Virus record (IMG/VR): IMGVR_UViG_3300033143_002031 | Coordinates: 62,001 to 126,000 of that record | Reading direction: 5' to 3' (one strand) | Source: a virus | Length of the DNA stretch: 64,000 nt | Shown here: in pieces, positions 31,343 to 38,466 of the stretch | How positions within the stretch are numbered: position 1 is the first letter of the stretch | How the letters are laid out: each line of letters starts with the position of its first letter | Program-made: the position numbers and the translations under genes | Notes under the pieces: generated by a model | The model's database searches: none | Told to the model about the DNA's origin: nothing | The model's input: only the letters and a program-made list of their open reading frames with translations

Positions 31343-31352
31343 CTTCGGCTAG

Positions 31353-31425
31353 TGGAACACCGGGGAATCGAACCCCGAACCTCCTGGCTGCCAGCCAGAC
31401 GCTCTCCCAGTTGAGCTAGTGCCCC
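31353..31425 (-). tRNA. tRNA-Ala (GGC)
   Basis: Decodes GCC; acceptor GGGGCAC/GTGTTCC with two G-U pairs. Confidence 0.88.
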
Positions 31426-31429
31426 ATGG

Positions 31430-31501
31430 TGGGCGTGGAGGGATTTGAACCCCCGATCTTCTGCGCGTCGAGCAGACGTCTTGCCACTTGACCACACGCC
31501 C
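31430..31501 (-). tRNA. tRNA-Val (GAC), C33 variant
   Basis: Acceptor GGGCGTG/CACGCCC, A73, encoded CCA; loop TCGACGC with C33. Confidence 0.82.
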
Positions 31502-31513
31502 GAAAACTTCTGG

Positions 31514-31585
31514 TACCCCGAGTGGGAATCGAACCCACGACCTGAGCCTTATAAGGACCCGTCTCTGCCACTGAGTTACCGGGGC
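31514..31585 (-). tRNA. tRNA-Ile (UAU)
   Basis: Loop CTTATAA decodes ATA; acceptor GCCCCGG/TCGGGGT; encoded CCA. Confidence 0.88.
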
Positions 31586-31633
31586 TCCGACTGCTCGGAG
31601 CCATGTATTCGTTCCATCGGAACCTCCTTCTGG

Positions 31634-31705
31634 TGGGGCGAGAGGGACTCGAACCCCCGTCAACCGATTCATCAGACCGGCGCTCTGCCACTGAACTACC
31701 GCCCC
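31634..31705 (-). tRNA. tRNA-Ile (GAU)
   Basis: Loop CTGATGA; acceptor GGGGCGG/TCGCCCC; encoded CCA. Confidence 0.9.
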
Positions 31706-31709
31706 ATGG

Positions 31710-31782
31710 AGCCCTCGGCGGGAGTCGAACCCGCAACCTCCGGAGTAGGAATCCGACGCACGTCCAGCCGTGCTACGAGGGC
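31710..31782 (-). tRNA. tRNA-Arg (CCU)
   Basis: Decodes AGG; acceptor GCCCTCG/CGAGGGC; encoded CCA. Confidence 0.9.
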
Positions 31783-31786
31783 ATGG

Positions 31787-31861
31787 GGTGATCGACGGGA
31801 CTCGAACCCGCTAGGGCCGGGATCACAACCCGGTGCCGCGACCGCTTTGGCTTCGACCACC
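31787..31861 (-). tRNA. tRNA-His (GUG)
   Basis: Has the His-specific extra G-1 opposite C73, loop TTGTGAT, encoded CCA. Confidence 0.92.
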
Positions 31862-31867
31862 ATACTT

Positions 31868-32015
31868 CTGGCGACTCTCCCAGGAATCGAACCCGGGCCT
31901 CCGAGACAAGGCTCCTCTCATGTACCCGCTTTGCCCGGCGGTGCGAGGATCGTTGCTTGGAATCGCAGGGGACAACCCACGACCCGCTCGGTGTTCTGCC
32001 ACTACCACTATCGAG
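31868..32015 (-). pseudogene. Degenerate tRNA stretch
   Basis: A 3' half with T-arm CCGGGTTCGATTCCTGG near 31870-31900 lacks a matching 5' acceptor, and a D-arm-like segment near 31995-32015 lacks a normal T-loop. Confidence 0.45.
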
Positions 32016-32020
32016 CCGTA

Positions 32021-32105
32021 TGGCTCCCCAGGGAATCGAACCCCTTGCGCGCCACCACACATAATAGCGCGATCGGGTTACAGCCGATCGTGTGGAAAGG
32101 GAGCC
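32021..32105 (-). tRNA. tRNA-Tyr (GUA), non-canonical D-arm
   Basis: 85 nt. Acceptor GGCTCCC/GGGAGCC, T-arm TTCGATT, loop CTGTAAC. Between acceptor and anticodon stem there are only about 8 nt (no D-stem), the anticodon stem extends to 7 bp (CGATCGG/CCGATCG) and the variable region is about 24 nt. Confidence 0.65.
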
Positions 32106-32115
32106 AAACTCAAGG

Positions 32116-32190
32116 TCCGCGTGGACGGATTTGAACCGCCGTTATGCCGGCTCCCAAAGCCGGTGTCTGACCAGACTAGACGACACGCGG
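32116..32190 (-). tRNA. tRNA-Pro (UGG)
   Basis: Decodes CCA; acceptor CCGCGTG/CACGCGG. Confidence 0.92.
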
Positions 32191-32194
32191 ATGG

Positions 32195-32267
32195 TGGGGA
32201 GCCTCGGAATTGAACCGAGATTCGTGGATCTTCACTCCACTGTCCTACCGGGTTAGACGAACTCCCC
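32195..32267 (-). tRNA. tRNA-Phe (GAA)
   Basis: Loop GTGAAGA; acceptor GGGGAGT/GCTCCCC; encoded CCA. Confidence 0.92.
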
Positions 32268-32271
32268 ATGG

Positions 32272-32342
32272 CGGGACCGACCGGACTCGAACCGGCTTTA
32301 CCAGCGTGACAGGCTGGCGCCTTTCCTAATGGCTACGATCCC
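32272..32342 (-). tRNA. tRNA-Asp (GUC)
   Basis: Decodes GAC; G73 as in Asp tRNAs; encoded CCA. Confidence 0.92.
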
Positions 32343-32346
32343 AATG

Positions 32347-32400
32347 CACCTCCGGCCAGGGCGTATCGTGGCGCGGGACGCTTCATGCGTCCCTCGGAGG
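32347..32400 (-). repeat. Structured element, copy 1 (possible small RNA)
   Basis: About 54 bp; outer stem CCTCCG/CGGAGG, inner hairpin GGGACGC/GCGTCCC. The first 32 bp are identical to copy 2 at 32484. Confidence 0.6.
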
Positions 32401-32405
32401 CGCGG

Positions 32406-32477
32406 CGGGCGACCTGAGAATCGAACTCAGCGGACAGCCGGTTTTGGAGACCAGCCCGCGTACCCTGCGCGTCACCC
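32406..32477 (-). tRNA. tRNA-Trp (CCA)
   Basis: Loop CTCCAAA decodes TGG; G73; acceptor GGGTGAC/GTCGCCC. Flanked by the two structured repeats. Confidence 0.92.
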
Positions 32478-32483
32478 AAAGGA

Positions 32484-32537
32484 CACCTCCGGCCAGGGCG
32501 TATCGTGGCGCGGGAAACTCTCTCGTCTCCCTCGGAG
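32484..32537 (-). repeat. Structured element, copy 2
   Basis: Same outer stem as copy 1 (one pair shorter); the inner hairpin differs in sequence (GGGA...TCCC). Confidence 0.6.
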
Positions 32538-32618
32538 ATGCAGCACCGACCCTTTCGGGATAGTGCTCCGCCCGTTGACGTTGCTCCCTTTCGGGTCTGA
32601 CGCCTCGGTCTCGGTTGG

Positions 32619-32688
32619 TACGGCAGGAGGGAATCGAACCCTCACACATCGGCTTCAAAGGCCGAGTGGCTACCCTGAGCACCACCGT
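32619..32688 (-). tRNA. tRNA-Gln (UUG)
   Basis: Decodes CAA; acceptor ACGGTGG/CTGCCGT; encoded CCA. Confidence 0.9.
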
Positions 32689-32692
32689 ATGG

Positions 32693-32768
32693 CTGGGGTG
32701 GAGGGAATCGAACCCCCACGATGACCCGGAGTCAGAGTCCGGCGCTCTACCAGTTGAGCTACACCCCA
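32693..32768 (-). tRNA. tRNA-Gln (CUG)
   Basis: Decodes CAG; U1-A72 and G73, both Gln identity elements. Confidence 0.92.
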
Positions 32769-32790
32769 ATAGCGAGGAGATTGACAATGG

Positions 32791-32862
32791 GGGGTCCGGG
32801 GGGACTCGAACCCCCACCTGACAGAGTAAGAATCTGCTACGCTCCCATTACGCCACGGACCC
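32791..32862 (-). tRNA. tRNA-Lys (CUU)
   Basis: Loop TTCTTAC decodes AAG; acceptor GGGTCCG/CGGACCC; position 73 reads C, unusual; encoded CCA. Confidence 0.85.
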
Positions 32863-32868
32863 ACAGGG

Positions 32869-32942
32869 CTGGCCAGGCTGGAGTCGAACCAGCAACCTTC
32901 CGGGTAACAGCCGGATGCTTCTTCCTACTGAGCTTCTGACCA
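32869..32942 (-). tRNA. tRNA-Asn (GUU), copy 1
   Basis: Decodes AAC; U1-A72, G73; acceptor TGGTCAG/CTGGCCA. Confidence 0.92.
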
Positions 32943-32946
32943 ATGG

Positions 32947-33019
32947 CGGGCCAGGTTGGAGTCGAACCAACAACCATCGGACTAACAATCCGCCGCTCTT
33001 CCATTAGAGCTACTGACCC
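32947..33019 (-). tRNA. tRNA-Asn (GUU), copy 2
   Basis: Loop TTGTTAG; acceptor GGGTCAG/CTGGCCC, G73, encoded CCA. Similar to copy 1, probably a duplicate. Confidence 0.9.
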
Positions 33020-33124
33020 ATGATGACCCCGGAGCCTGGGTGAGCCCCGAGGTCGAAGATGCTCGATTGTCACAGACCGAACAGCCGTCGCTGGGAGGTT
33101 CGCGAGAGAACCTCCTTCCATCGG
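33020..33124. other. Spacer with a strong hairpin
   Basis: No gene. GGAGGTTC/GAACCTCC hairpin near 33095-33116. Confidence 0.4.
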
Positions 33125-33197
33125 TGGGGGCAACAGGACTTGAACCTGCTCAATCCGGGGTAAAAGCCCGGGACCCGTCCAGTCGGGCGCTACCCCC
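33125..33197 (-). tRNA. tRNA-Lys (UUU)
   Basis: Decodes AAA; acceptor GGGGGTA/TGCCCCC, A73. First tRNA of the array. Confidence 0.92.
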
Positions 33198-33278
33198 TGA
33201 GTTTGCGGTCTCAGGGTCACCGTTTCAGTCGTTGTCTCACCCTCCCCTCCTTCTTCTTCGAGCCCAGAAACGAGAAAA

Positions 33279-33304
33279 GCCGCCTCGGTTTCCCGGGGCG
33301 GCTC
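33279..33304. terminator. Hairpin, possible terminator upstream of the array
   Basis: AGCCGCC/GGCGGCT with a 12-nt loop; an A-run precedes it, which becomes a T-run for minus-strand transcripts. Confidence 0.5.
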
Positions 33305-33331
33305 TCGCGTGGTGCGTGTGGTGCGAGAGCC

Positions 33332-33523
33332 TTACCCGGGGCTACCCTCCTGGAGCGCGATGGCAGCATAAAACACGGTATTACCGCCATCGGAGGGTAG
33401 ACACGTCCATGAGGACGGTCGTTTGACCTCCGTGCGCTTCAACCGGGTATGTTCGATATGCCGTTGCATCGTGCTTCTCGGTAGCTCCCGGAAGGTGATG
33501 GACCTCCCGCTCGCATCTCTCAC
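33332..33523 (-). CDS. Possible 63-aa protein upstream of the tRNA array
   Basis: GTG start, basic sequence (REL...MQRHIEHTRLKRTEVKRP). A TTTGCGCTTGACA motif faces the minus strand just upstream, but no good -10 follows. Weak call. Confidence 0.3.
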   Translation of the reverse strand: MRDASGRSITFRELPRSTMQRHIEHTRLKRTEVKRPSSWTCLPSDGGNTVFYAAIALQEGSPG

Positions 33524-33644
33524 TGTGTCAAGCGCAAACCTCAGAGTCAAGCGGAAAAAGCGCACCGCTGTCACTTTTTCCTGGCTCTTTGGTACGTACT
33601 GCTCTTGTACTTCTGTGGGAGAGGTGATCCCGGCTCCAAGACCG

Positions 33645-33659
33645 GCGACCAATGGTTGC
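33645..33659 (+). repeat. Palindromic site, copy with one mismatch
   Basis: GCGACCAATGGTTGC, upstream of the next promoter. Confidence 0.65.
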
Positions 33660-33691
33660 GAAATGGGCCGTGACGATTGCTCTTGACGCCG

Positions 33692-33740
33692 TTGGCAATC
33701 TCCTGCTATGTGGTATAGGTGAGTCGGGGATGAGTCCCCG
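33692..33740 (+). promoter_or_regulatory. Class I promoter with 5' hairpin
   Basis: TTGGCA (33692-33697), 16 bp ending TATGTGG, TATAGG (33714-33719); an upstream TTGCTCTTGACG is a spare -35. Stem CGGGGA/TCCCCG (33725-33740, loop TGAG), then AAGGAGG. The hairpin is nearly the same as at 1190. Confidence 0.8.
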
Positions 33741-33752
33741 AAGGAGGCGCTC

Positions 33753-34262
33753 GTGAGGAAGCACCTGAGCTACCTGTCTTATGTTGTCAGGCACCGCTGG
33801 TTCGTGCTCGTGGAGTGCGTGCGCCTCGGAATCATCTGGCGTGGACTCGTCCACGACCTGTCGAAGTTCCTGCCGAGCGAGTGGTTCCCCTACGTGAACT
33901 ATTTCAACGGCGAGTGGCAGGGCAAAGCGTCGGTCCCGGACGGGTACAAGTGCCCGAAGCCGGTCAAGGCAGCCTTCGATCTCGCGTGGCTCCTGCACCA
34001 GCACCGGAACAAACATCACTGGCAGTTCTGGCGTCTCAGGGAAGACGACGGCGGGACGAAGCTGATCCCCATGCCGCCGAAGTACGTGAAGGAGATGCTC
34101 GCCGACTGGCGCGGGGCCGGTCGCGCGCAGGGCTTCGACAAACTCGGCCCCTGGTACGCGAAGAACCACCTCAAGATCGAGCTACACGCGGAGACGCGCG
34201 ACCTCCTGCACTCCCTCATGGAGCCCGACGAGCTACCACCGAAGGTGCGGGAGAAGTCATGA
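33753..34262 (+). CDS. DUF5662-family protein, 169 aa
   Basis: GTG after AAGGAGGCGC. LSYLSYVVRHRWFVLVECV, GLVHDLSKFLPSEW, HRNKHHWQFW, MPPKYVKEMLADWRGAGRA and LHAETRDLL match the DUF5662 pattern of phages and bacteria, with conserved His/Asp residues that suggest a metal-dependent enzyme of unknown activity. Name from memory. Confidence 0.85.
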   Translation: MRKHLSYLSYVVRHRWFVLVECVRLGIIWRGLVHDLSKFLPSEWFPYVNYFNGEWQGKASVPDGYKCPKPVKAAFDLAWLLHQHRNKHHWQFWRLREDDGGTKLIPMPPKYVKEMLADWRGAGRAQGFDKLGPWYAKNHLKIELHAETRDLLHSLMEPDELPPKVREKS

Positions 34263-34879
34263 GCACCCCTGGCACCGCAACGTGGCTCCGCGCGCAGGCG
34301 CAGGACCACGAGGACTTGGCCGAAGGGCTCATGCGTGCGGCGAACCGTATCGACCGACTACAGGCCGAACTGGCGAAGCAGAAGACGGGTGTGGACCAGA
34401 CGCACTGCCCGGCTCCGGTCCCGCGCCGTCCGGCCTCATATTTCCCCCGGCCCACAGACAGGCCGCAGCTACCGATCTTCCGCATTCGGCTGCCCGAGGG
34501 GGAGCTTGCGTCGGACCGTGAGGCCCACGAGCGTGTCTTCGACTGGATCAACGGCTCGGAGCACCTCGGCATGGGCCTGCTCGACCCCTGCCAGGTGTTC
34601 GTTCTCGGAGAGCCCGACGCAGAGGGCGGAACGTGGGACTACGACACGGTGATCGGCATCTCCACGCTCCACACGGACGCGCACGACAAGGGGTTCGTTC
34701 GCATCACAGGGGTCAGCCGGAAGGGGCCACTTGGGCTCTTGCAGAAGCGCCTCGGGAGCATCGACCTGACAGGGTGCACCATCCTGGACGTAGAGTCGGA
34801 CAACGAGACGATCATCGAACTCGTGGCGCTGGGCGAAGAGGTCGTGAAGGCCGAGGAAGACGAGGCAGGCGATGAGTGA
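34259..34879 (+). CDS. Hypothetical protein, 206 aa
   Basis: ATGA overlap. N-terminal coiled coil (DRLQAELAKQ), Pro-rich linker, then an acidic alpha/beta domain. Unknown. Confidence 0.65.
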   Translation: MSTPGTATWLRAQAQDHEDLAEGLMRAANRIDRLQAELAKQKTGVDQTHCPAPVPRRPASYFPRPTDRPQLPIFRIRLPEGELASDREAHERVFDWINGSEHLGMGLLDPCQVFVLGEPDAEGGTWDYDTVIGISTLHTDAHDKGFVRITGVSRKGPLGLLQKRLGSIDLTGCTILDVESDNETIIELVALGEEVVKAEEDEAGDE

Positions 34880-35843
34880 GACCATGATGAAGCTGACGGT
34901 GCATTGCGTCTGTGGCACGAGCTACGACATCACCCCGGACACCTCGTCAGAGGACGCTCCGGGCCTGTGCCCCGGCTGCGGCGGCGTGCCTCCGCGCCCG
35001 AGCCTAGACGAGCGCGCCCAAGAGGCCACAGAACTCGAAGAGAGGGCTCTCGCCGACTTCACTGGTGCTATGGAATCGGTCCGCAGCAAACTCGCAAGTG
35101 CGCTCAGTGTCGATCCGGACACGAAATGGGAGAGGCTGGTGCCAGCCGCTCAAGAACTCCACGGCGAGTGGCAGGAAGTCACGACCGAGATCGACTCGCT
35201 GCGCTTCGCCCTGCACATGGTCCGAGAGCAGGTCGTCAAGGCCGACAAGTTGGTCTGGGACACCATCGGGGGTCGGCCGCCGGGGGAGGCGGAGTACGCC
35301 AGCGACCTCGTGGAGAGCGTCGGGGCGCTCATCGGTAAGATGGAAGAGGGGAAGGAGGTCCGAGAGCGACTTCACACCGAGATCGAGTCTCTGGAGGAGG
35401 ACGTAGCGGTGCTTCGCGCGGGGGACGAGACGTCTGCCGGAACGTGGAAGGCTCACTTCCTGGACCTCGCCATGGCGGTTGGGGTCCCGCGCGTGGCCTA
35501 CGGCGTCGTCACGGCCCCGAACGTGGACGCCGTGATGACCTACGTGGGGCAAGTCATGCCCGCCTACAAACTCCTCCAGCGCGTGGACGAACTGGAGAAG
35601 CGGTTCAACACCACGGCCGCGCCGCAAGGGACCGAGACCGGAGGGCTGAACCGGGTGCGGTGCCCCCACTGCGGGACAGGCTACCCCGCAGGAGTCATGT
35701 TCTGCCCGCGCTGCGGAAAGGACCCCTCCCCAGCGACCCCAGAGGGCTGCGAGACGTGCGAAGACGCCCCGGACGACTGCTACCCCGACCCGCCCGGCGC
35801 GGGCTCCTGTGAGCACCACAAGCCCAAGGGAGGTGCATCATGA
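34872..35843 (+). CDS. Zinc ribbon - coiled coil - zinc ribbon protein, 323 aa
   Basis: N-terminal CVCGTSYDITP...CPGCGG ribbon (residues 12-38), central helical/coiled region, and C-terminal CPHCGTGYPAGVMFCPRCG ribbon plus a Cys/Asp-rich tail. Suggests a nucleic-acid or protein-binding scaffold; function unknown. Confidence 0.7.
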   Translation: MSETMMKLTVHCVCGTSYDITPDTSSEDAPGLCPGCGGVPPRPSLDERAQEATELEERALADFTGAMESVRSKLASALSVDPDTKWERLVPAAQELHGEWQEVTTEIDSLRFALHMVREQVVKADKLVWDTIGGRPPGEAEYASDLVESVGALIGKMEEGKEVRERLHTEIESLEEDVAVLRAGDETSAGTWKAHFLDLAMAVGVPRVAYGVVTAPNVDAVMTYVGQVMPAYKLLQRVDELEKRFNTTAAPQGTETGGLNRVRCPHCGTGYPAGVMFCPRCGKDPSPATPEGCETCEDAPDDCYPDPPGAGSCEHHKPKGGAS

Positions 35844-36346
35844 GCCACACCTACAAGGACGAGACGGGGATCATCTTCCACTACAACTCGGACCTGTCCG
35901 GCGGCGTGGAGATTGTTGTCCCGCCCAACAACCCGCACGGTGATGGTACTTCGATCTCGATCGAGGCCGACGTCCTGAGCCGGTTCGTCTTTCACGCCAT
36001 GATGGACCCCGAAGAGACGCTGACGTGGCTCGAAAACATCCGGGACTGGATCAACCGGCACACGAATGCTGTGACGCAGTACCGCGAGGAGCGCACCCTG
36101 GGGCTGACCACCCCTAACACCGACCCGAGCCGGTACAAGTTCGCGCCCGGTGACAAGGTGTTCCTGACCTTCGCCGAGGCGAACGGGGAGACGGGCATGG
36201 TCACGAACGTTGGGCACCACTCCTCCGGGGGCGGGAGCTACGAGTACGCCGACGTGAACCTGGACAAGGACGGCACGCAGACAGGGCCGTTGCCGGTCAC
36301 GTGCGTGCGGATGAGGCGGCCGGAGGACCAGCTATGTACATCGTGA
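35840..36346 (+). CDS. Hypothetical protein, 168 aa
   Basis: ATGA overlap. Beta-rich N-terminus; C-terminal KFAPGDKVFLTFAEANGETG looks like a small SH3-type barrel. Unknown. Confidence 0.65.
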   Translation: MSHTYKDETGIIFHYNSDLSGGVEIVVPPNNPHGDGTSISIEADVLSRFVFHAMMDPEETLTWLENIRDWINRHTNAVTQYREERTLGLTTPNTDPSRYKFAPGDKVFLTFAEANGETGMVTNVGHHSSGGGSYEYADVNLDKDGTQTGPLPVTCVRMRRPEDQLCTS

Positions 36347-36636
36347 TCGAGATGACCGCGAACAGGACAGACCCGCAGGGCTACGGAGGGTTCGTGAAGA
36401 TCCATTCCGACCTGACTTCCGGCAGCCTGCACGAGCAGGAATTCGCGGATGTCTACCATGAGGTCTGCAAACTCCTCGGGGTCGAGCAGGCGAAGATGAT
36501 CCACACCATGGGTGTGTACGGGGCGAGCAATGCGGGGATGGCCTATGAGGACGTGAAGTCGGACGGGGAGGTCCAGCTATTCACTGAATTTCAAGACCGA
36601 AGGCGAGTGTGGATCTTCGAGGTGCCGGCGGAGTAG
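36334..36636 (+). CDS. Hypothetical protein, 100 aa
   Basis: Starts in the end of the previous gene after GGAGGACCAGCT. YIVIEMTANRTDPQGYGGFV; unknown. Confidence 0.65.
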   Translation: MYIVIEMTANRTDPQGYGGFVKIHSDLTSGSLHEQEFADVYHEVCKLLGVEQAKMIHTMGVYGASNAGMAYEDVKSDGEVQLFTEFQDRRRVWIFEVPAE

Positions 36637-36646
36637 GATCGTCAAC

Positions 36647-37000
36647 ATGGGGAGTATCACAGTTATCAGGTATGAGAAGCTCATCATGGCCGATGTCAGG
36701 TGGGCGGACGACGTGGCGGTCGAGTGGGCCGGAAACGATGGAGTTTACATCGTCCGGGCTGCTCTCGATTACACTGGCGCGGACGCAAGGATCATTCTGC
36801 GCCATGGCCCTAATGAGACGATCCTGGCTTCTGGGCTTGGGAGAGAGATGAGTTACTTCGGCAAGCATGCGGTTGCCGAGGGGGATGAGGTCGTGCTTCA
36901 GTGGCGCGCTCTTGTTCCATCGAGGCCGGCAGTGTCGGAGGTGGCAGAACTGCTCCTCGAAACCACTTCGGGTCGGTCCGATGACGAGACCAGACCGTAG
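36647..37000 (+). CDS. Hypothetical beta-rich protein, 117 aa
   Basis: Start ATG 36647 without a clear ribosome site. Unknown. Confidence 0.6.
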   Translation: MGSITVIRYEKLIMADVRWADDVAVEWAGNDGVYIVRAALDYTGADARIILRHGPNETILASGLGREMSYFGKHAVAEGDEVVLQWRALVPSRPAVSEVAELLLETTSGRSDDETRP

Positions 37001-37107
37001 GACACAGGGTGCGGGATGAGGACGGTGTGGGATGGTGATGGCGGTGCTGGGTGTTGTCGTGGCCCTGACGGTTCACGACGTGGTGGTGTGGCTCAAGAAC
37101 CAGGACG

Positions 37108-37383
37108 ATGGAGGAGCTTGTGGGTTGGAGCCTTTGCGGGAAGAACGACCACGGGCAGGAGATAGGCTACAGCGTGGAGGCGGTCTGCGACGAGCCCGGC
37201 TGCGAGGTCGCGATAAATAGGGGCCTCGCATACCTCTGTGGACGGATGCACGAGGACTCCGAGACCTGCCACAAGTACTACTGCCAGGAGCACTTGTACC
37301 ACGCCGACGTGGGGCCAGGAGGCGGGCTCTGTGCGAGGTGCTTGGAGGAGCGGGAACGGCGAGAGGGGCTGGAGGACGAATGA
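37108..37383 (+). CDS. Cys/His-rich protein, 91 aa
   Basis: Several potential metal ligands (CDEPGCEVAINRGLAYLCGR, then CHKYYCQEH, CARCLEE). Unknown. The 107 nt upstream hold a hydrophobic frame from 37032 that overlaps this gene heavily and is not called. Confidence 0.65.
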   Translation: MEELVGWSLCGKNDHGQEIGYSVEAVCDEPGCEVAINRGLAYLCGRMHEDSETCHKYYCQEHLYHADVGPGGGLCARCLEERERREGLEDE

Positions 37384-38027
37384 AGGTACCTAGCAAAGCG
37401 CAGATCGAGGAGATGGGGGCTCATATGGAGGAGATGGCCCGAGAGACGCAGGGGCTCGGGCCGCCGGACCCTGAGCATCTGAGTGACTGCGGGGACGGCG
37501 AGGTCAGGCCGGTCCTGGTCTATCCGAGCCCTCGACTGCGGGACGAAACAGCCGAAGTCCCGGAGTTCGATGACCGGCTCCGCAAACTCGTGGCTGACCT
37601 GGCGACGACGATGTACACGTTCAACGGCATCGGGCTCGCTGCCACGCAGATCGGCGAGCCGGACCGGGTGTTCGTCGTGGACGTCTTGAACGGTGCCCCG
37701 CCCCAGAAGGGGCGACCGACGAACCAGCTTCTCGTCGCTGTCAACCCGATCGTGTGGCCCGTACCCGGCAAGACCAAGCGAGACGCGGAGCGATGCCTCT
37801 CGTTTCCAGATGCCGTGGAAGTGGTGGAGCGACCGGCGAGTGTCATCATGAAGGCGTTCGACCACCATGGGAAGCCCTACGCCCTCGGCTGTAGCGCCGA
37901 CCTCGGCCGCGCGATCCAGCACGAGTACGACCACCTCGAAGGCCGGCTGCTCATCGACTACATGGCGAAGAAGAAGGCCCGCGACCTGCGGCGTCGGATT
38001 CACTCCAACGGGCGGCGAAGGTGGTGA
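37380..38027 (+). CDS. def: Peptide deformylase
   Basis: 215 aa. Removes the N-formyl group from nascent proteins, using Fe/Zn held by one Cys and two His. All three motifs are present: GIGLAATQIG, ERCLSFP (canonical EGCLS with G to R) and QHEYDHLEG (HEXXH). A hydrophilic 40-residue N-terminal extension precedes the core and the tail is basic. The start overlaps the previous stop (ATGA). Phage deformylases are known and usually compact; Arg in place of Gly next to the metal Cys is unusual and may change substrate preference (inference). Confidence 0.93.
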   Translation: MKVPSKAQIEEMGAHMEEMARETQGLGPPDPEHLSDCGDGEVRPVLVYPSPRLRDETAEVPEFDDRLRKLVADLATTMYTFNGIGLAATQIGEPDRVFVVDVLNGAPPQKGRPTNQLLVAVNPIVWPVPGKTKRDAERCLSFPDAVEVVERPASVIMKAFDHHGKPYALGCSADLGRAIQHEYDHLEGRLLIDYMAKKKARDLRRRIHSNGRRRW

Positions 38028-38233
38028 GCGACTACTCGGATCGAAAACTCCCTCGGGAGGGGGACGAGCCAGAGAGAGTCGTCCATGTCCTCGACAGTGG
38101 AGTCGCTCTCTGCGGGCTGGGTAAAGGGCAGTTCCCGGGCGAGTGGCCTCCGGGGCATGTCTGGACCTACGCGCACGACCTCGACAACGTGACCTGCGAG
38201 AGGTGTCTTGCCGAAGCGAAGAAGGTGCGTTGA
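38024..38233 (+). CDS. Small CxxC protein, 69 aa
   Basis: GTGA overlap with deformylase. VHVLDSGVALCG and CERCLAEAKK suggest a zinc site of a type common in actinophage proteins. Confidence 0.65.
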   Translation: MSDYSDRKLPREGDEPERVVHVLDSGVALCGLGKGQFPGEWPPGHVWTYAHDLDNVTCERCLAEAKKVR

Positions 38234-38399
38234 GCCCGCGCAGTACCGATGCCTCACCTGCGCCTACGAGTGGCACAGGACCCCGGACAGCGGCCACCCG
38301 AGCGGGGTGACGCCCCCGACCTGCCCGAAGTGCGGCGCGCTCTACCTGGAGTGGATCGACTTTGAGGGCTGGCGCGAGCGCAACCCACTTTCAACTTGA
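38208..38399 (+). CDS. Zinc-ribbon protein, 63 aa (start uncertain)
   Basis: CLTCAYEWHRTPD and CPKCGALYLEW form a ribbon. The only in-frame start is TTG 38208, inside the previous gene. Confidence 0.55.
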   Translation: MPKRRRCVEPAQYRCLTCAYEWHRTPDSGHPSGVTPPTCPKCGALYLEWIDFEGWRERNPLST

Positions 38400-38452
38400 C
38401 TTTCTCGCGTCAATAGCATACGTTAGGTGGGACGAGTGGGACGTGTCCCGCT
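38396..38452 (+). promoter_or_regulatory. Class I promoter with 5' hairpin
   Basis: TTGACT (38396-38401), 17 bp containing GTCAATAGCAT, TACGTT (38419-38424). Stem AGTGGGA/TCCCGCT (38435-38452, loop CGTG), then AGGAGAGG. Confidence 0.75.
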
Positions 38453-38466
38453 AGGAGAGGAAGCAC

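Noticed and set aside
27481-33200. Regularly spaced repeats such as GGGACTCGAACCC suggesting a CRISPR array
   Set aside because: These are T-arms of minus-strand tRNAs; spacers are the other tRNA arms.
33725-33745. GATGAG...CGAA resembling a hammerhead ribozyme core
   Set aside because: The core CTGATGA and stems I and III are missing; the sequence is explained by a simple hairpin plus Shine-Dalgarno.
37032-37220. Hydrophobic frame of 62 codons (AVLGVVVALTVHDVVVWL)
   Set aside because: Start looks membrane-like, but over half overlaps the better-supported 37108 gene and becomes Arg-rich there. Could be a truncated membrane protein.
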